DNA of 49,473 nucleotides from Clostridia bacterium (GTDB taxonomy: Bacteria > Bacillota > Clostridia > Christensenellales > Aristaeellaceae): NCBI GenBank assembly GCA_017471885.1, contig JAFURI010000007.1:1-49473 (forward strand). The letters run 5' to 3'. Below, one piece after another: positions 23,113 to 31,523 of the stretch. Every line of letters begins with the position of its first letter. Position 1 is the stretch's first letter. A model generated the notes under the pieces. That model was not told the origin of the DNA and did not search any database. It saw only the letters and a list, made by a program, of their open reading frames with translations. The position numbers were made by a program, and so were the translations under genes.

Positions 23113-24144
23113 ATGGCAGCAACCATCAAAGATATCGCCCGCCGCACAGGACTTGGACTGGCTACGATCTCCAAGTATCTCAACGGCGGCCATGTGCTGC
23201 CGCAGAATCAGGCCGCCATCGAGGAAGCAGTCAGGGCGCTGGATTACAAGGTCAACGAGGCCGCGCGTACGCTCAAGACCCGCCGCACCGGTTATGTGGG
23301 ACTTGTTCTGCCCGCACTGACCAACAGCTTCATCATGGAGATTGTCCAGCAGATCCAGCTTGATCTGCGGGCCTGCGGCTTCGGCACCGCGCTGTGCTGC
23401 TCCGCCCCCGGCACCGACAGCATCCGCCGTCAGACCGAGCTGGAGGCCATTGACTTTGTGCTGAAGAAGGGCGTGGACGGCATCATCAACCTGCCCCAGA
23501 ACGAGGACGGCGTTCACCTGCTCAAGCCTCTGGAAATGGGCATTCCCGTGACGCTGATTGACAAGCAGATCCCCGAGCTGGCTGACCGCATCAGCTCCGT
23601 CATGATCGACAACGTAGGCGCTGCCCGCACTGCTGCGGACGAGCTGCTCAACGCCGGTCACCGCAACATTCTTGCGCTCTTCCACGGCGAAACCAACTAC
23701 ACCGGCCGCCGCCGGGCCGAGGGCTTTATGGATGCGCTGCGCCAGCGCGGCTATCCCGTAGATCCCGACCGGATTATCTACATGGGCACCACCAGCTCCG
23801 CCTCCTCGCTGGATTTGATCCGCGAGAAGATCCGCCAGTTCCGTCCTACTGCCATATTCGCCGCCAACTTCGGCCTTACCTCCCGCACGCTGGAGGCTCT
23901 GGAGGCGGAAGGTCTGCGCGTGCCCTCCGACGTGTCCGTCGTGGGCTTTGACGGCGTGGGCGTGAACGACGGCTACGGCGTCAAGCTCTGGTCCGTGATG
24001 CAGCCTACCGTCCAGATCGGCTCCGCTGCCGCACAGATCATGAGCGAGCAGATCACCGCCGCCGCGCAGGGCAACCCCCTGCCGCCTCAGGTGCGTACCC
24101 TGCAGGCTCAGCTGTTGCCCGGCAATTCTGTGCGCATTATCTGA
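23113..24144 (+). CDS. LacI-family repressor of the GH95/importer locus
   Basis: The 343-residue protein has a LacI helix-turn-helix (TIKDIARRTGLGLATISKY), hinge region (about 46-56) and sugar-binding domain (about 58-343; YVGLVLPALTNSF, SVVGFDGVG). It begins at 23113 after GGAGGTG; a GTG at 23104 is less likely. The recognition helix LATISKYLNG nearly equals that of the other LacI protein, making them close paralogues. CGAAACGTTTCG-type sites lie on both sides of the gene, before GH95 and before the importer, so it very probably represses both. The effector is probably a sugar released by GH95. Confidence 0.9.
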   Translation: MAATIKDIARRTGLGLATISKYLNGGHVLPQNQAAIEEAVRALDYKVNEAARTLKTRRTGYVGLVLPALTNSFIMEIVQQIQLDLRACGFGTALCCSAPGTDSIRRQTELEAIDFVLKKGVDGIINLPQNEDGVHLLKPLEMGIPVTLIDKQIPELADRISSVMIDNVGAARTAADELLNAGHRNILALFHGETNYTGRRRAEGFMDALRQRGYPVDPDRIIYMGTTSSASSLDLIREKIRQFRPTAIFAANFGLTSRTLEALEAEGLRVPSDVSVVGFDGVGVNDGYGVKLWSVMQPTVQIGSAAAQIMSEQITAAAQGNPLPPQVRTLQAQLLPGNSVRII

Positions 24145-24166
24145 TTTTTCCCGGTTTCGCTCTTTC

Positions 24167-24195
24167 GCCCTGCTGCGGCAGGGCTTTTCTTTTTG
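24167..24195 (+). terminator. Terminator after the second LacI gene
   Basis: GCCCTGC (24167-24173), loop TGCG, GCAGGGC (24178-24184), then TTTTCTTTTTG. It separates the regulator from the importer operon, which has its own promoter. Confidence 0.85.
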
Positions 24196-24251
24196 CCGGC
24201 TGCTTTTTTCAAGCAATCCGGCTTTTTTTCTCCCAAAATGCGCAGAAACAC

Positions 24252-24280
24252 TTGACAAGCATTCGCATTAGTGCTATTTT
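24252..24280 (+). promoter_or_regulatory. Promoter of the first sugar importer operon
   Basis: Perfect TTGACA (24252-24257), 17 bases, TATTTT (24275-24280). A LacI-type operator begins 6 bases further on, a roadblock arrangement. Confidence 0.75.
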
Positions 24281-24285
24281 AAAGG

Positions 24286-24324
24286 CGAAACGTTACGTGA
24301 TTCGCTTTGTTTTCAAACGAAACG
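24286..24324. promoter_or_regulatory. LacI-type operator and second half-site before the importer
   Basis: 24286-24297 reads CGAAACGTTACG, matching the GH95 operator at 11 of 12 positions. A further CGAAACG half-site is at 24318-24324. Both lie between the promoter and the permease start, about one loop turn apart (32 bases). Confidence 0.7.
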
Positions 24325-24353
24325 CTATGTCATTCTTTGTTGGAGGAGTGCTC

Positions 24354-25316
24354 ATGAACAAGCTTCTGACCAGGAATTCAGCCCCGGCCATTGATCTGCC
24401 CAAGAAGACCTTCCGCCAGCGCGTGGTAACCGACTTCAGGAAGCACTGGGTTGTGTACGCCATTGCGCTGCTGTGCCTGTCCTACTATTTTGTGTTCCGC
24501 TACGCGCCCATGGGCGGTCTGGCCATTGCCTTCAAGAATTACCGCCCCGCCCGCGGACTGTGGGGCAGCAAGTGGGTGGGCTTCAAGTGGTTTGAGCAGT
24601 TCTTCTCCAGCTACTACTTCCCTCGCCTTCTGCGCAACACCCTGACCATCAACCTGATGAGCCTGCTCATCGGCTCCACGCTGCCCATCTTCCTGGCGCT
24701 GCTGCTCAACGAGGTCCGCAGCTCCGCCTACAAGCGCACCGTGCAGACGGTGACCTACATGCCCCACTTCGTCTCTCTGGTGGTGGCCTGCGGCATCGTG
24801 CTGGACATCCTCTCCTACGACGGTCTGTTCAACCAGATTCTTAGTCTCTTCGGCGTACAGCCGATCCTGTTCAGCAACGTGCCGGAGTACTTCCCGTGGA
24901 TTTACGTCTTCTCCGACGTGTGGCAGAATCTGGGTTACAACTCCATTGTGTATCTGGCGGCGCTGTCCTCCATCAACGTGGAGCTGTTTGATGCGGCTGC
25001 CATCGACGGCTGCAACCGCTTCCAGCGCGTGTGGCACGTCACCATTCCCGGCATCCTGCCCACCATCATCCTGCTTCTGCTGATGAAGGTCGGCTCCATG
25101 ATGTCCGTGGGCTACGAGAAGATTATCCTGCTGTACAACGACGCCGTGCTGGAGCGGGCCGACGTGTTCTCCTCCTTCGTGTACCGCTACGGCATGCTGG
25201 GCGGCAACTACAGCTACTCTGCCGCTGTGGATCTGTTCAACAACGTGGTCAACATCCTGCTGCTGGTAATCTTCAACGGCGTGAGCCGCAAGATTTCCGA
25301 CATTTCGCTGTGGTAA
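24354..25316 (+). CDS. Sugar ABC transporter permease, LplB type
   Basis: The 320-residue inner-membrane permease has six predicted transmembrane segments beginning near residue 36 (WVVYAIALLCLSYYF). The cytoplasmic EAA loop, DAAAIDGCNRFQRVWHVTIPG, which contacts the ATPase, is near 205-225. It is the LplB-type half of the importers used for complex plant oligosaccharides in Firmicutes. Start at 24354 after GGAGGAG. A YtcP-type partner follows 13 bases later, then a binding protein. No ATP-binding subunit is encoded nearby; this class usually shares an MsmX-type ATPase encoded elsewhere. LacI operators upstream suggest induction with GH95. Confidence 0.92.
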   Translation: MNKLLTRNSAPAIDLPKKTFRQRVVTDFRKHWVVYAIALLCLSYYFVFRYAPMGGLAIAFKNYRPARGLWGSKWVGFKWFEQFFSSYYFPRLLRNTLTINLMSLLIGSTLPIFLALLLNEVRSSAYKRTVQTVTYMPHFVSLVVACGIVLDILSYDGLFNQILSLFGVQPILFSNVPEYFPWIYVFSDVWQNLGYNSIVYLAALSSINVELFDAAAIDGCNRFQRVWHVTIPGILPTIILLLLMKVGSMMSVGYEKIILLYNDAVLERADVFSSFVYRYGMLGGNYSYSAAVDLFNNVVNILLLVIFNGVSRKISDISLW

Positions 25317-25329
25317 GGAGGGAAATGAA

Positions 25330-26241
25330 ATGAAACGTCGCCAGGCTTCTCCCGAGCAGTGGAACTACGGTCAGATTTCCCTGTCCAGCCGTATTTTTGA
25401 CACGGCCAACTACATTTTCCTGTTCCTGCTTTGCGTGCTGATGATCTATCCGCTGTGGTATGTGCTGTGCTGTTCCTTCTCCGATCCAGCGCTGCTGATG
25501 CGTCACAGCGGCATCCTGCTCTGGCCGCTGGATTTCTCATTCGCCGGCTATGAAAAGGTGCTGAACTACAAGCAACTGTGGAACTCCTATGTGGTCACCA
25601 TCTTCGTGGTGATCGCCGGCACCGCGATGAACATGCTCTTTTCCATCCTTTTCGCCTTCGTGCTGTCCCGCAAGGGCATGATGTGGCACAAGCTGATCAC
25701 CGGTCTGGCGGTCTTCACCATGTATTTCTCCGGCGGCATGATCCCCACCTATCTGGTGGTGAAAAGCGTCGGCCTGTACGATACCGTCTGGGCGATGATC
25801 ATCCCCGGCCTCATCAGCACCTATAACTGCATCATCCTGCGCACAGCCTTCTACGGCATACCGGACTCGCTGGAGGAGTCCGCCAAGATCGACGGCGCAG
25901 GCGACCTGCGGGTACTGTTCACCATCTGCGTGCCGCTGATTGTCCCCTCCATCGCCACGGTGGCGCTGTTCTACGCCGTGGGCCACTGGAACTCCTGGTC
26001 CGCAGCCCTGCTCTACATCCGCGATGAAAAGCTGATGCCCCTGCAGATGGTGCTGCGCGCGCTGCTGATTCAGGGCGAGGCCATCGAGGTCACCGGCGGT
26101 CAGGATCTGCAGACCGAGCTGAACAACATGCTGCTCAAGTATGTGGTCATCGTAGTCTCCACGATCCCGATCCTGTGCGTATACCCCTTCATCCAGCGGT
26201 TCTTCACCAAGGGCGTCATGATCGGCGCGGTGAAGGGGTGA
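25330..26241 (+). CDS. Sugar ABC transporter permease, YtcP/AraQ type
   Basis: The 303-residue partner permease of the MalG/AraQ class has six predicted membrane spans. Its EAA loop ESAKIDGAGDLRVLFTICVP lies around residues 181-200, and its C-terminus YPFIQRFFTKGVMIGAVKG is characteristic of YtcP. With the preceding LplB-type protein it should form the membrane channel of a carbohydrate importer. AAGGAGGG overlaps the previous stop, indicating coupled translation. A short GC-rich hairpin (26242-26256) follows directly, and the binding protein starts 165 bases later. Confidence 0.92.
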   Translation: MKRRQASPEQWNYGQISLSSRIFDTANYIFLFLLCVLMIYPLWYVLCCSFSDPALLMRHSGILLWPLDFSFAGYEKVLNYKQLWNSYVVTIFVVIAGTAMNMLFSILFAFVLSRKGMMWHKLITGLAVFTMYFSGGMIPTYLVVKSVGLYDTVWAMIIPGLISTYNCIILRTAFYGIPDSLEESAKIDGAGDLRVLFTICVPLIVPSIATVALFYAVGHWNSWSAALLYIRDEKLMPLQMVLRALLIQGEAIEVTGGQDLQTELNNMLLKYVVIVVSTIPILCVYPFIQRFFTKGVMIGAVKG

Positions 26242-26321
26242 GCGGGCAGTGCCCGCGGCCATTTCCGCCCATCTTGTCCGACGTTCGAGTCGTCTTCCGC
26301 GCCTGTTACTTGTCCGACGTT
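26242..26321 (+). other. Intercistronic hairpin and 13-bp direct repeats
   Basis: GCGGGC-AGT-GCCCGC forms a small hairpin at 26242-26256, right after the permease stop. CTTGTCCGACGTT then occurs twice, at 26273-26285 and 26309-26321 (36-base period). In this position the structure could set the ratio of permease to binding-protein mRNA. The purpose of the repeats is unknown. Confidence 0.5.
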
Positions 26322-26406
26322 AGGCTTGATTCAACTCATTCTATTTTCCCCGTATGTATCAGCGGCTGACACGCTGCTGAACAGATATATCAAAGGAGGT
26401 TTTTCC

Positions 26407-28044
26407 ATGAAGAAGCGCCTTGTTGGTCTCCTGCTGTGCGTCGCCATGCTGTGCACGCTCATCGCTCCCGTGGCTGTGGCCGAAGAGCCCACCACCATCA
26501 CCTGGCTGCACCAGTCCTGGAACGTAACCGGTCTGGACAACTGGTACGACGCCCTGTGGGTCAAGGAACTCGAAACCCGCCTGAACGTGGACTTTGAGTT
26601 CATCTCCGTCAACTCCACCGACAACTACGACAACGTAGTCAACCTGAACATCGCCGGCGGCGATTACCCCGACATCATCTCCTGGAACTGGTCCAACTAC
26701 TCCGGCGGCATCGAAGCTGCTATCGAGGACGGTCTGGTAACCCCCTTCACCATGGCTGAGCTGCAGGAGAAGGTGCCCAACTACTACAACCTGATCGCGG
26801 GCAACGAGTACATCAACCGCGCCCTGACCCTGTCCGACGGCACCATCGCCGCCTTCTGCCATGTGGAAGAGTCCACCGCCCGTAACGCCTACTCCGGCTA
26901 CGCCATCCGCAAGGACTGGCTGGACCGTCTGAATCTGGCTGTGCCCACCACCATCGACGAGCTGCACGAAGTGCTGGTGGCCTTCAAGACCCAGGACGCC
27001 AACGGCAACGGCGACCCCAACGACGAAATCCCCATGTCTGACCGCTCCTCCCTGAACCTGATGAAGGAACTGGCCGCTGCCTGGGGTCTGGTGTACAACT
27101 ACCCCCAGCTGGATCCCGTGACCGGCGAAGTGACCTACTGGACCGAGGTGAACGACGGCCAGAACTTCCGCGACTTCACCCTGACCATGCGCAAGTGGTA
27201 CGCTGAAGGCCTGATCGATCCCTCCTTCACCTCCAACACCCAGACCGAAATCAACTCCAACGTCACCAGCGATATCCAGGGCTTCTGGCACACCAACACC
27301 AACCGTTTCCCCGGCTACTACACCCTGCTGCAGGATACCGTGGCTCCCTATGCCGATTCCTCCGCTGTGAAGCTGGAGCCCCTGCCCCGCTTCCCCTTCC
27401 AGTACGCTGCTGAAGGCACCGAGGCCAAGCGCTACACCATGGCTACCAACCTGAAGAACTACGTGGCCGCTCAGGAAGCCAACGTCATCACCTCCACTGC
27501 TGTGGAAGGCGGCAAGGTGGACAAGATCCTGGAGCTGTTCAACTACATGTACTCCGAGGAAGGCACCACCCTGATCTCCTGGGGCGTGGAAGGCGTGTCC
27601 TTCGAATACGCTGCCGACGACTCCAAGGTCTGGAAGGAAGTTGTGCTGAACAACGAAGGCGGCCTGTCCTCCGACACCGTGATGCAGTACTGCATCCCCA
27701 CCCGCGGCGAATTCCCCAAGATCATGGATCTGAAGGCCTGGATGACCGTGGACTGCGCGCATCCCGACGGCCAGCGTGAGCTGGACTTCAACTATGGCGC
27801 CGACAAGGATCTGATCATCCCCGCTATCCTGCTGACCGGCGAAGATTCCGAGACCTACAATATGATCATGAACGACGTGAACACCGCCATCGCCGAGACC
27901 TTCCTGGGCGTTGTCATCGGCAACAAGGATGAGTCCGCCATCGACGAGCTGTTCGTGACCCTGGACAAGATGGGCATCGAGGAAGCTATGGAGATCTATG
28001 GCAACGTCTACGCCGCCTATCTGGAGAAGGAAATCGTGAAGTAA
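26407..28044 (+). CDS. Extracellular solute-binding protein of the first sugar importer (LplA type)
   Basis: The 545-residue protein starts at 26407 after AAAGGAGG. It has a signal peptide of about 25 residues ending AVA|EE, then a large two-lobed binding domain of the LplA type (TITWLHQSW, NIAGGDYPDIISW, RKDWLDRL). Substrates of this group are oligosaccharides from plant or host glycans. The signal peptide lacks a proper lipobox, unlike most Gram-positive binding proteins. The codon set is very narrow (AAC, GAC, CTG, ATC dominate), which suggests high expression. It completes the importer with the two permeases upstream. The ligand may be a GH95 substrate, inferred from shared operators. Confidence 0.9.
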   Translation: MKKRLVGLLLCVAMLCTLIAPVAVAEEPTTITWLHQSWNVTGLDNWYDALWVKELETRLNVDFEFISVNSTDNYDNVVNLNIAGGDYPDIISWNWSNYSGGIEAAIEDGLVTPFTMAELQEKVPNYYNLIAGNEYINRALTLSDGTIAAFCHVEESTARNAYSGYAIRKDWLDRLNLAVPTTIDELHEVLVAFKTQDANGNGDPNDEIPMSDRSSLNLMKELAAAWGLVYNYPQLDPVTGEVTYWTEVNDGQNFRDFTLTMRKWYAEGLIDPSFTSNTQTEINSNVTSDIQGFWHTNTNRFPGYYTLLQDTVAPYADSSAVKLEPLPRFPFQYAAEGTEAKRYTMATNLKNYVAAQEANVITSTAVEGGKVDKILELFNYMYSEEGTTLISWGVEGVSFEYAADDSKVWKEVVLNNEGGLSSDTVMQYCIPTRGEFPKIMDLKAWMTVDCAHPDGQRELDFNYGADKDLIIPAILLTGEDSETYNMIMNDVNTAIAETFLGVVIGNKDESAIDELFVTLDKMGIEEAMEIYGNVYAAYLEKEIVK

Positions 28045-28068
28045 TTCACCTTCCTGCAAACAAAGCAA

Positions 28069-28105
28069 GGGCTCCTGCATCCGCAGGAGCCCTCTTTCTT
28101 TTTAT
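28069..28105 (+). terminator. Terminator of the first importer operon
   Basis: A perfect 10-bp stem (28069-28078 with 28083-28092), loop ATCC, then a T-rich tail to 28105. It lies 25 bases after the binding-protein stop and overlaps the end of the converging GH43 gene. Confidence 0.88.
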
Positions 28106-29517
28106 TCCAGCGTGAAGGAATGCAGCGCCGCGTTGCCGTGGCCCTCATAGGTCAGGTAGATTGCCTGCACCCCGTCGGGGATGGATACCTCCGCAGCGTA
28201 ATCCTCCCATTCGTTGCTGTAGCCCAGCGGAATCTCGGCCAGCACAGGGCCGTCCCATGCCGTCTTCAGCAGGAATTTGCCGTAGGCGTAGCCTCTCACC
28301 CGCACAGAGATCCGCTTCACGCCCCTGCAGTCGAAGTACTTGAAGCCACAGGCAGATGTGTTTGTCATGTTGATGATATACCCCTGCTCCTCGTCTCCGT
28401 CCCGTCCATCCTGCGTGATGCGGGGGAAGTTGCCGTCCATCCACAGTCCGCCGCCCGCATTGCCGGTATAGACGCTCTGCTCGTCCTTGAACAGATTGCA
28501 GGCAATGTACGCCGGATAGGTTCCCTTTCCCTTCAGCGGGCCCGGATTCAGGCCGCAGGAGGTCATCTCCGCCTGTCCGATGAATCCGTCCTCCTTCAGG
28601 GCGATCTTCTCCGCCATGGCCTGACGGCTGAAGTTGCCGCCGTCCGTATGCCGGTGATAGAAGATGTAGTGCTGACCGCCTGCCTCCAGCATGCCGCCGT
28701 GATTATTGCCGCCGTAGTACATGGGTCTGTCGGCAGGCTTGTAGGAATCAATGCCGATATCGTTGTTGCTGATCAGCACACCGCCGTAACGGAAGTCCCT
28801 GTCCGGATACCGGCTCACCGCGTAGCACAGCTCGTACATCAGCACAGAGGAATAGACAAAGTAGTACAGATCGCCGTATTTGCGGATGGAGGACGCCTCG
28901 AAGAACTCGTGCCCCTCGTAGCCGGAGCCTGCGCTGTAGGGCTTGCTGGGCATGATGAACCGGGGCTCCTGCACAATGGTGAGCATATCCCTGTCCAGCA
29001 CCGTCACCATGGGACCGTGACGGCTTTCATCCTTCGCGCCGCAGAAACCGGTGTACAGATATACCTTGTCGCCCTCCGTCAGCACGCCGGGATCAAACTG
29101 CGGTTCGTCTCCTTCCCGCTCACCCAGACGGTTGCCGGCTGTGTCATGCACATACCCAAGGAATTCATACCTGCCCGCCGGCGTATCGCACACCGCCACA
29201 GAAACCCAGTCCAGCCGATCCACCACATAGTACAGATAGAAGCGCCCGTCCGGGCCCTGCGTCACGTCCGGAGCGTAGAGGCAGCGCTTGCCGTCCCGGT
29301 TGTCAGGATCATCCGTCCTGCTGTAGATCACGCCCTCATAGCGCCATGCGGACAGATCGTCCACCGGCGCCGACCAGCACACATAGTCGTTCAGGCAGAA
29401 CACATGCCCGCGGAATCGGTCATGTGAGCCGTACACATACACCCTGTCGCCGAAAACGTGGGGCTCGCCGTCGGGCACATATTCCCAGCTGGGCATATAG
29501 GGATTATAGGCCTGCAT
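28102..29517 (-). CDS. GH43-family glycosidase with C-terminal carbohydrate-binding-like domain
   Basis: The 471-residue enzyme begins NPYMPSWEYVPDGEPHVFGDRVYVYGSHD, split here as a propeller blade with candidate base Asp16. Further candidate catalytic residues are Asp84 in YAPDV, Asp142 in QFDPGVL and Glu207 in FFEASSI. A C-terminal beta-sandwich (about 345-471) resembles CBM6-type binding modules. It is therefore a xylosidase/arabinofuranosidase-like enzyme, without signal peptide. I start it at 29517 after GAAGGAG; an in-frame ATG at 29541 precedes that site. It follows the peptide operon by 59 bases with a hairpin between, so it may be weakly co-transcribed. The sugar specificity is not determined. 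Confidence 0.85.
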   Translation of the reverse strand: MQAYNPYMPSWEYVPDGEPHVFGDRVYVYGSHDRFRGHVFCLNDYVCWSAPVDDLSAWRYEGVIYSRTDDPDNRDGKRCLYAPDVTQGPDGRFYLYYVVDRLDWVSVAVCDTPAGRYEFLGYVHDTAGNRLGEREGDEPQFDPGVLTEGDKVYLYTGFCGAKDESRHGPMVTVLDRDMLTIVQEPRFIMPSKPYSAGSGYEGHEFFEASSIRKYGDLYYFVYSSVLMYELCYAVSRYPDRDFRYGGVLISNNDIGIDSYKPADRPMYYGGNNHGGMLEAGGQHYIFYHRHTDGGNFSRQAMAEKIALKEDGFIGQAEMTSCGLNPGPLKGKGTYPAYIACNLFKDEQSVYTGNAGGGLWMDGNFPRITQDGRDGDEEQGYIINMTNTSACGFKYFDCRGVKRISVRVRGYAYGKFLLKTAWDGPVLAEIPLGYSNEWEDYAAEVSIPDGVQAIYLTYEGHGNAALHSFTLE

Positions 29518-29544
29518 GCACTCGTTCTCCTTCCATGGCACAAC

Positions 29545-29568
29545 GCCCCGCAGAAAAGTCTGCGGGGC
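29545..29568 (-). terminator. Hairpin between the S9 peptidase and GH43
   Basis: GCCCCGCAGA pairs with TCTGCGGGGC around AAAG. No T-run follows on the minus strand (GTTGTG), so it may only weaken read-through from the peptide operon into GH43. Confidence 0.45.
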
Positions 29569-29576
29569 ATGCGCTT

Positions 29577-31523
29577 TTAAATATACTTCCTGAACCAGTC
29601 CATCATTTCCCTGTAATAGATGGTCAGCAGCCTCGGATCAGAGGGCTGATCGTGAGCCGTCTTCGGGAAGATGACCAGCTTCACAGGCAGATCCGGATGG
29701 GTATCCTTCACCGCCACAAACAGCTGATGCGCGCCCTCCACCGGGGTGCGGTAGTCGTCCTCGCCGTGGAGGATCAGCAGCGGACGGTTGATCCGCTCCG
29801 CATAGGACACGGTAGAGTTCTTCAGCTTGTCCACCATGAACTCCTCGAAGTTTTTGAATTTTCGGCTGGAGCCCTGCATATCGGCGCTGGCGTAGCTGAT
29901 CAGTTCGTTGACCACGCTGCGCTGGGTGACGTAGCACCGGAAGCGCTGGGAGTGGGTGGCGATGTAGTTGGTCATGTAGCCGCCGTAGCTGCCGCCGGTC
30001 ACGCCGATGCGGTCGCCGTCAATCCACGGGAAACGGCGCACTGCCTCGTCCACAAACTGAAGCACGTCCATGTAGGCGCTGCCGTCATAGGCGCGCTTCA
30101 GGTTCTGATGCTCCGCACCGTAGCTGCTGGAGCCGCGGGGATTGCAGAACAGCACCGCATATCCGGCCGCTGCCATACACTGATGCTCCATGGTCATGCC
30201 GTAGGTGTAGAAGGGATGCGGGCCGCCGTGGATGTAAAGGATGGCAGGACACTTTTCGTCTTCCTTCAGGTTCTGGGGCGGCAGTACCCAGCCATGGACG
30301 GAGCTCTCGCCGTCCAGCGTGCGGAAGGTGAAGTCCTCCGCCTCGCTGAGCATGACCTCGTCCACCAGCTTCTGCGCGGACTGGGCCGCCTTGCAGATGA
30401 TGCTGTCCGTCTCCGTATCCAGCAGATAATAGGCCTCGGGCATGTTGGTCTCGGACTTGGCGATCAGCATCCTTCCGTTCTGAATCCGGCCCAGACCGTG
30501 GCAGACGTGGCGACCGGCATATACGGTCTTTGCGCTGCGGTCGCTGCCGTCTGCCGCCACCTTATACACATTGCCCTGACCGTTCCATCCGCTGACAAAG
30601 TAGATCCACTTGCCGTCAGGGGACGCCTGCACCTTGTCCATGCCCCAGCCGCAGCCCGCATTGTAGGGGAACTGCACGCACTGGTAGCAGGTCTCGCTGG
30701 CCTCAAAAATCAGTTCCGGATCGCTTCCATCCACAGGGAAGCGGAAGAACACAATATCCGGATAGCCCTTGGAGCCGTCAGCCTGGGGATTCAGCACGCC
30801 CATGACAACCCACTTGCCGTCCGGGGTGAACACCGGACGGATGGGGTTGGGATAGGATACGATCATCAGATCGCGGCTGATCTGCTTCTTTTCGCCCTGC
30901 AGGCTGATCAGGTACAGATCGTAGCCGATGGACTGCTCCTTGGGACGGTTTTCGTTACCGGCATAGACGATCCACTCACCGTCCGGCGACCAGTTGTGAT
31001 GCATTTCATCCCGCACGCCGTGGGTCATCTGGGTGACCTCGCCGGTGGCAGCGTCCATCACAAACAGGTGGGTGTGTCCGTCGGGGCGGATGTAGCCCGC
31101 GCCGTCGAACTTATAGTTGAAGTCCTCGATGACCACAGGCTCGTCCTTGCGGCGCTTGGGCGGCGGAGTCGATCCCTGCGTGGAGGCAAACAGCACGTGC
31201 GTGCCCTTCGGCGACCAGATGGGATCAATGACAGGGCCTTGGAAAGCGCCCAGAGGCGCAATCTCGCCGCTGTCCACCTGGCAGCAGTGCAGCTTTCCGC
31301 CGGAGAGGAAGAGTAGCTTCTGCCCATCCGGAGAGAAGCGGGGCGTACCCTCGTTCCTGCCGCCGGCAGTGATCTTCTTATCCTCGCCCGTGGCCAGATT
31401 CCGCAGCGTCAGGCCCTCCTGTCTGGATGCAAAGGCCAGCAGGTTCCTGTGGGCGCAGTACTCCGCGCCGGTAAAGCGATCCATCCCGATCGCGTCCTGA
31501 AACACAGGCATACGTTTACTCAT
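29577..31523 (-). CDS. S9-family serine peptidase (acylaminoacyl-peptidase/DPP-like), first copy
   Basis: The 648-residue cytoplasmic enzyme has an N-terminal WD40-like propeller (about 20-380) that gates an alpha/beta-hydrolase domain (about 400-648). The nucleophile Ser512 lies in GGSYGGYMTN, the acid Asp590 in HGEDDYRTP and His624 in FPKTAHD. S9 enzymes cut small peptides, often at proline or an acylated N-terminus. Its ATG overlaps the end of the other S9 gene by 8 bases (ATGAGTAA), so translation is coupled. It is the last gene of a peptide uptake and processing operon. The cleavage preference is unknown. Confidence 0.88.
   Translation of the reverse strand: MSKRMPVFQDAIGMDRFTGAEYCAHRNLLAFASRQEGLTLRNLATGEDKKITAGGRNEGTPRFSPDGQKLLFLSGGKLHCCQVDSGEIAPLGAFQGPVIDPIWSPKGTHVLFASTQGSTPPPKRRKDEPVVIEDFNYKFDGAGYIRPDGHTHLFVMDAATGEVTQMTHGVRDEMHHNWSPDGEWIVYAGNENRPKEQSIGYDLYLISLQGEKKQISRDLMIVSYPNPIRPVFTPDGKWVVMGVLNPQADGSKGYPDIVFFRFPVDGSDPELIFEASETCYQCVQFPYNAGCGWGMDKVQASPDGKWIYFVSGWNGQGNVYKVAADGSDRSAKTVYAGRHVCHGLGRIQNGRMLIAKSETNMPEAYYLLDTETDSIICKAAQSAQKLVDEVMLSEAEDFTFRTLDGESSVHGWVLPPQNLKEDEKCPAILYIHGGPHPFYTYGMTMEHQCMAAAGYAVLFCNPRGSSSYGAEHQNLKRAYDGSAYMDVLQFVDEAVRRFPWIDGDRIGVTGGSYGGYMTNYIATHSQRFRCYVTQRSVVNELISYASADMQGSSRKFKNFEEFMVDKLKNSTVSYAERINRPLLILHGEDDYRTPVEGAHQLFVAVKDTHPDLPVKLVIFPKTAHDQPSDPRLLTIYYREMMDWFRKYI

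Noticed and set aside
26359..28080. A 573-codon minus-strand frame opposite the binding protein
   Set aside because: It is a shadow of a strongly biased, highly expressed gene, and its protein is a low-complexity Gly/Val/His mix.
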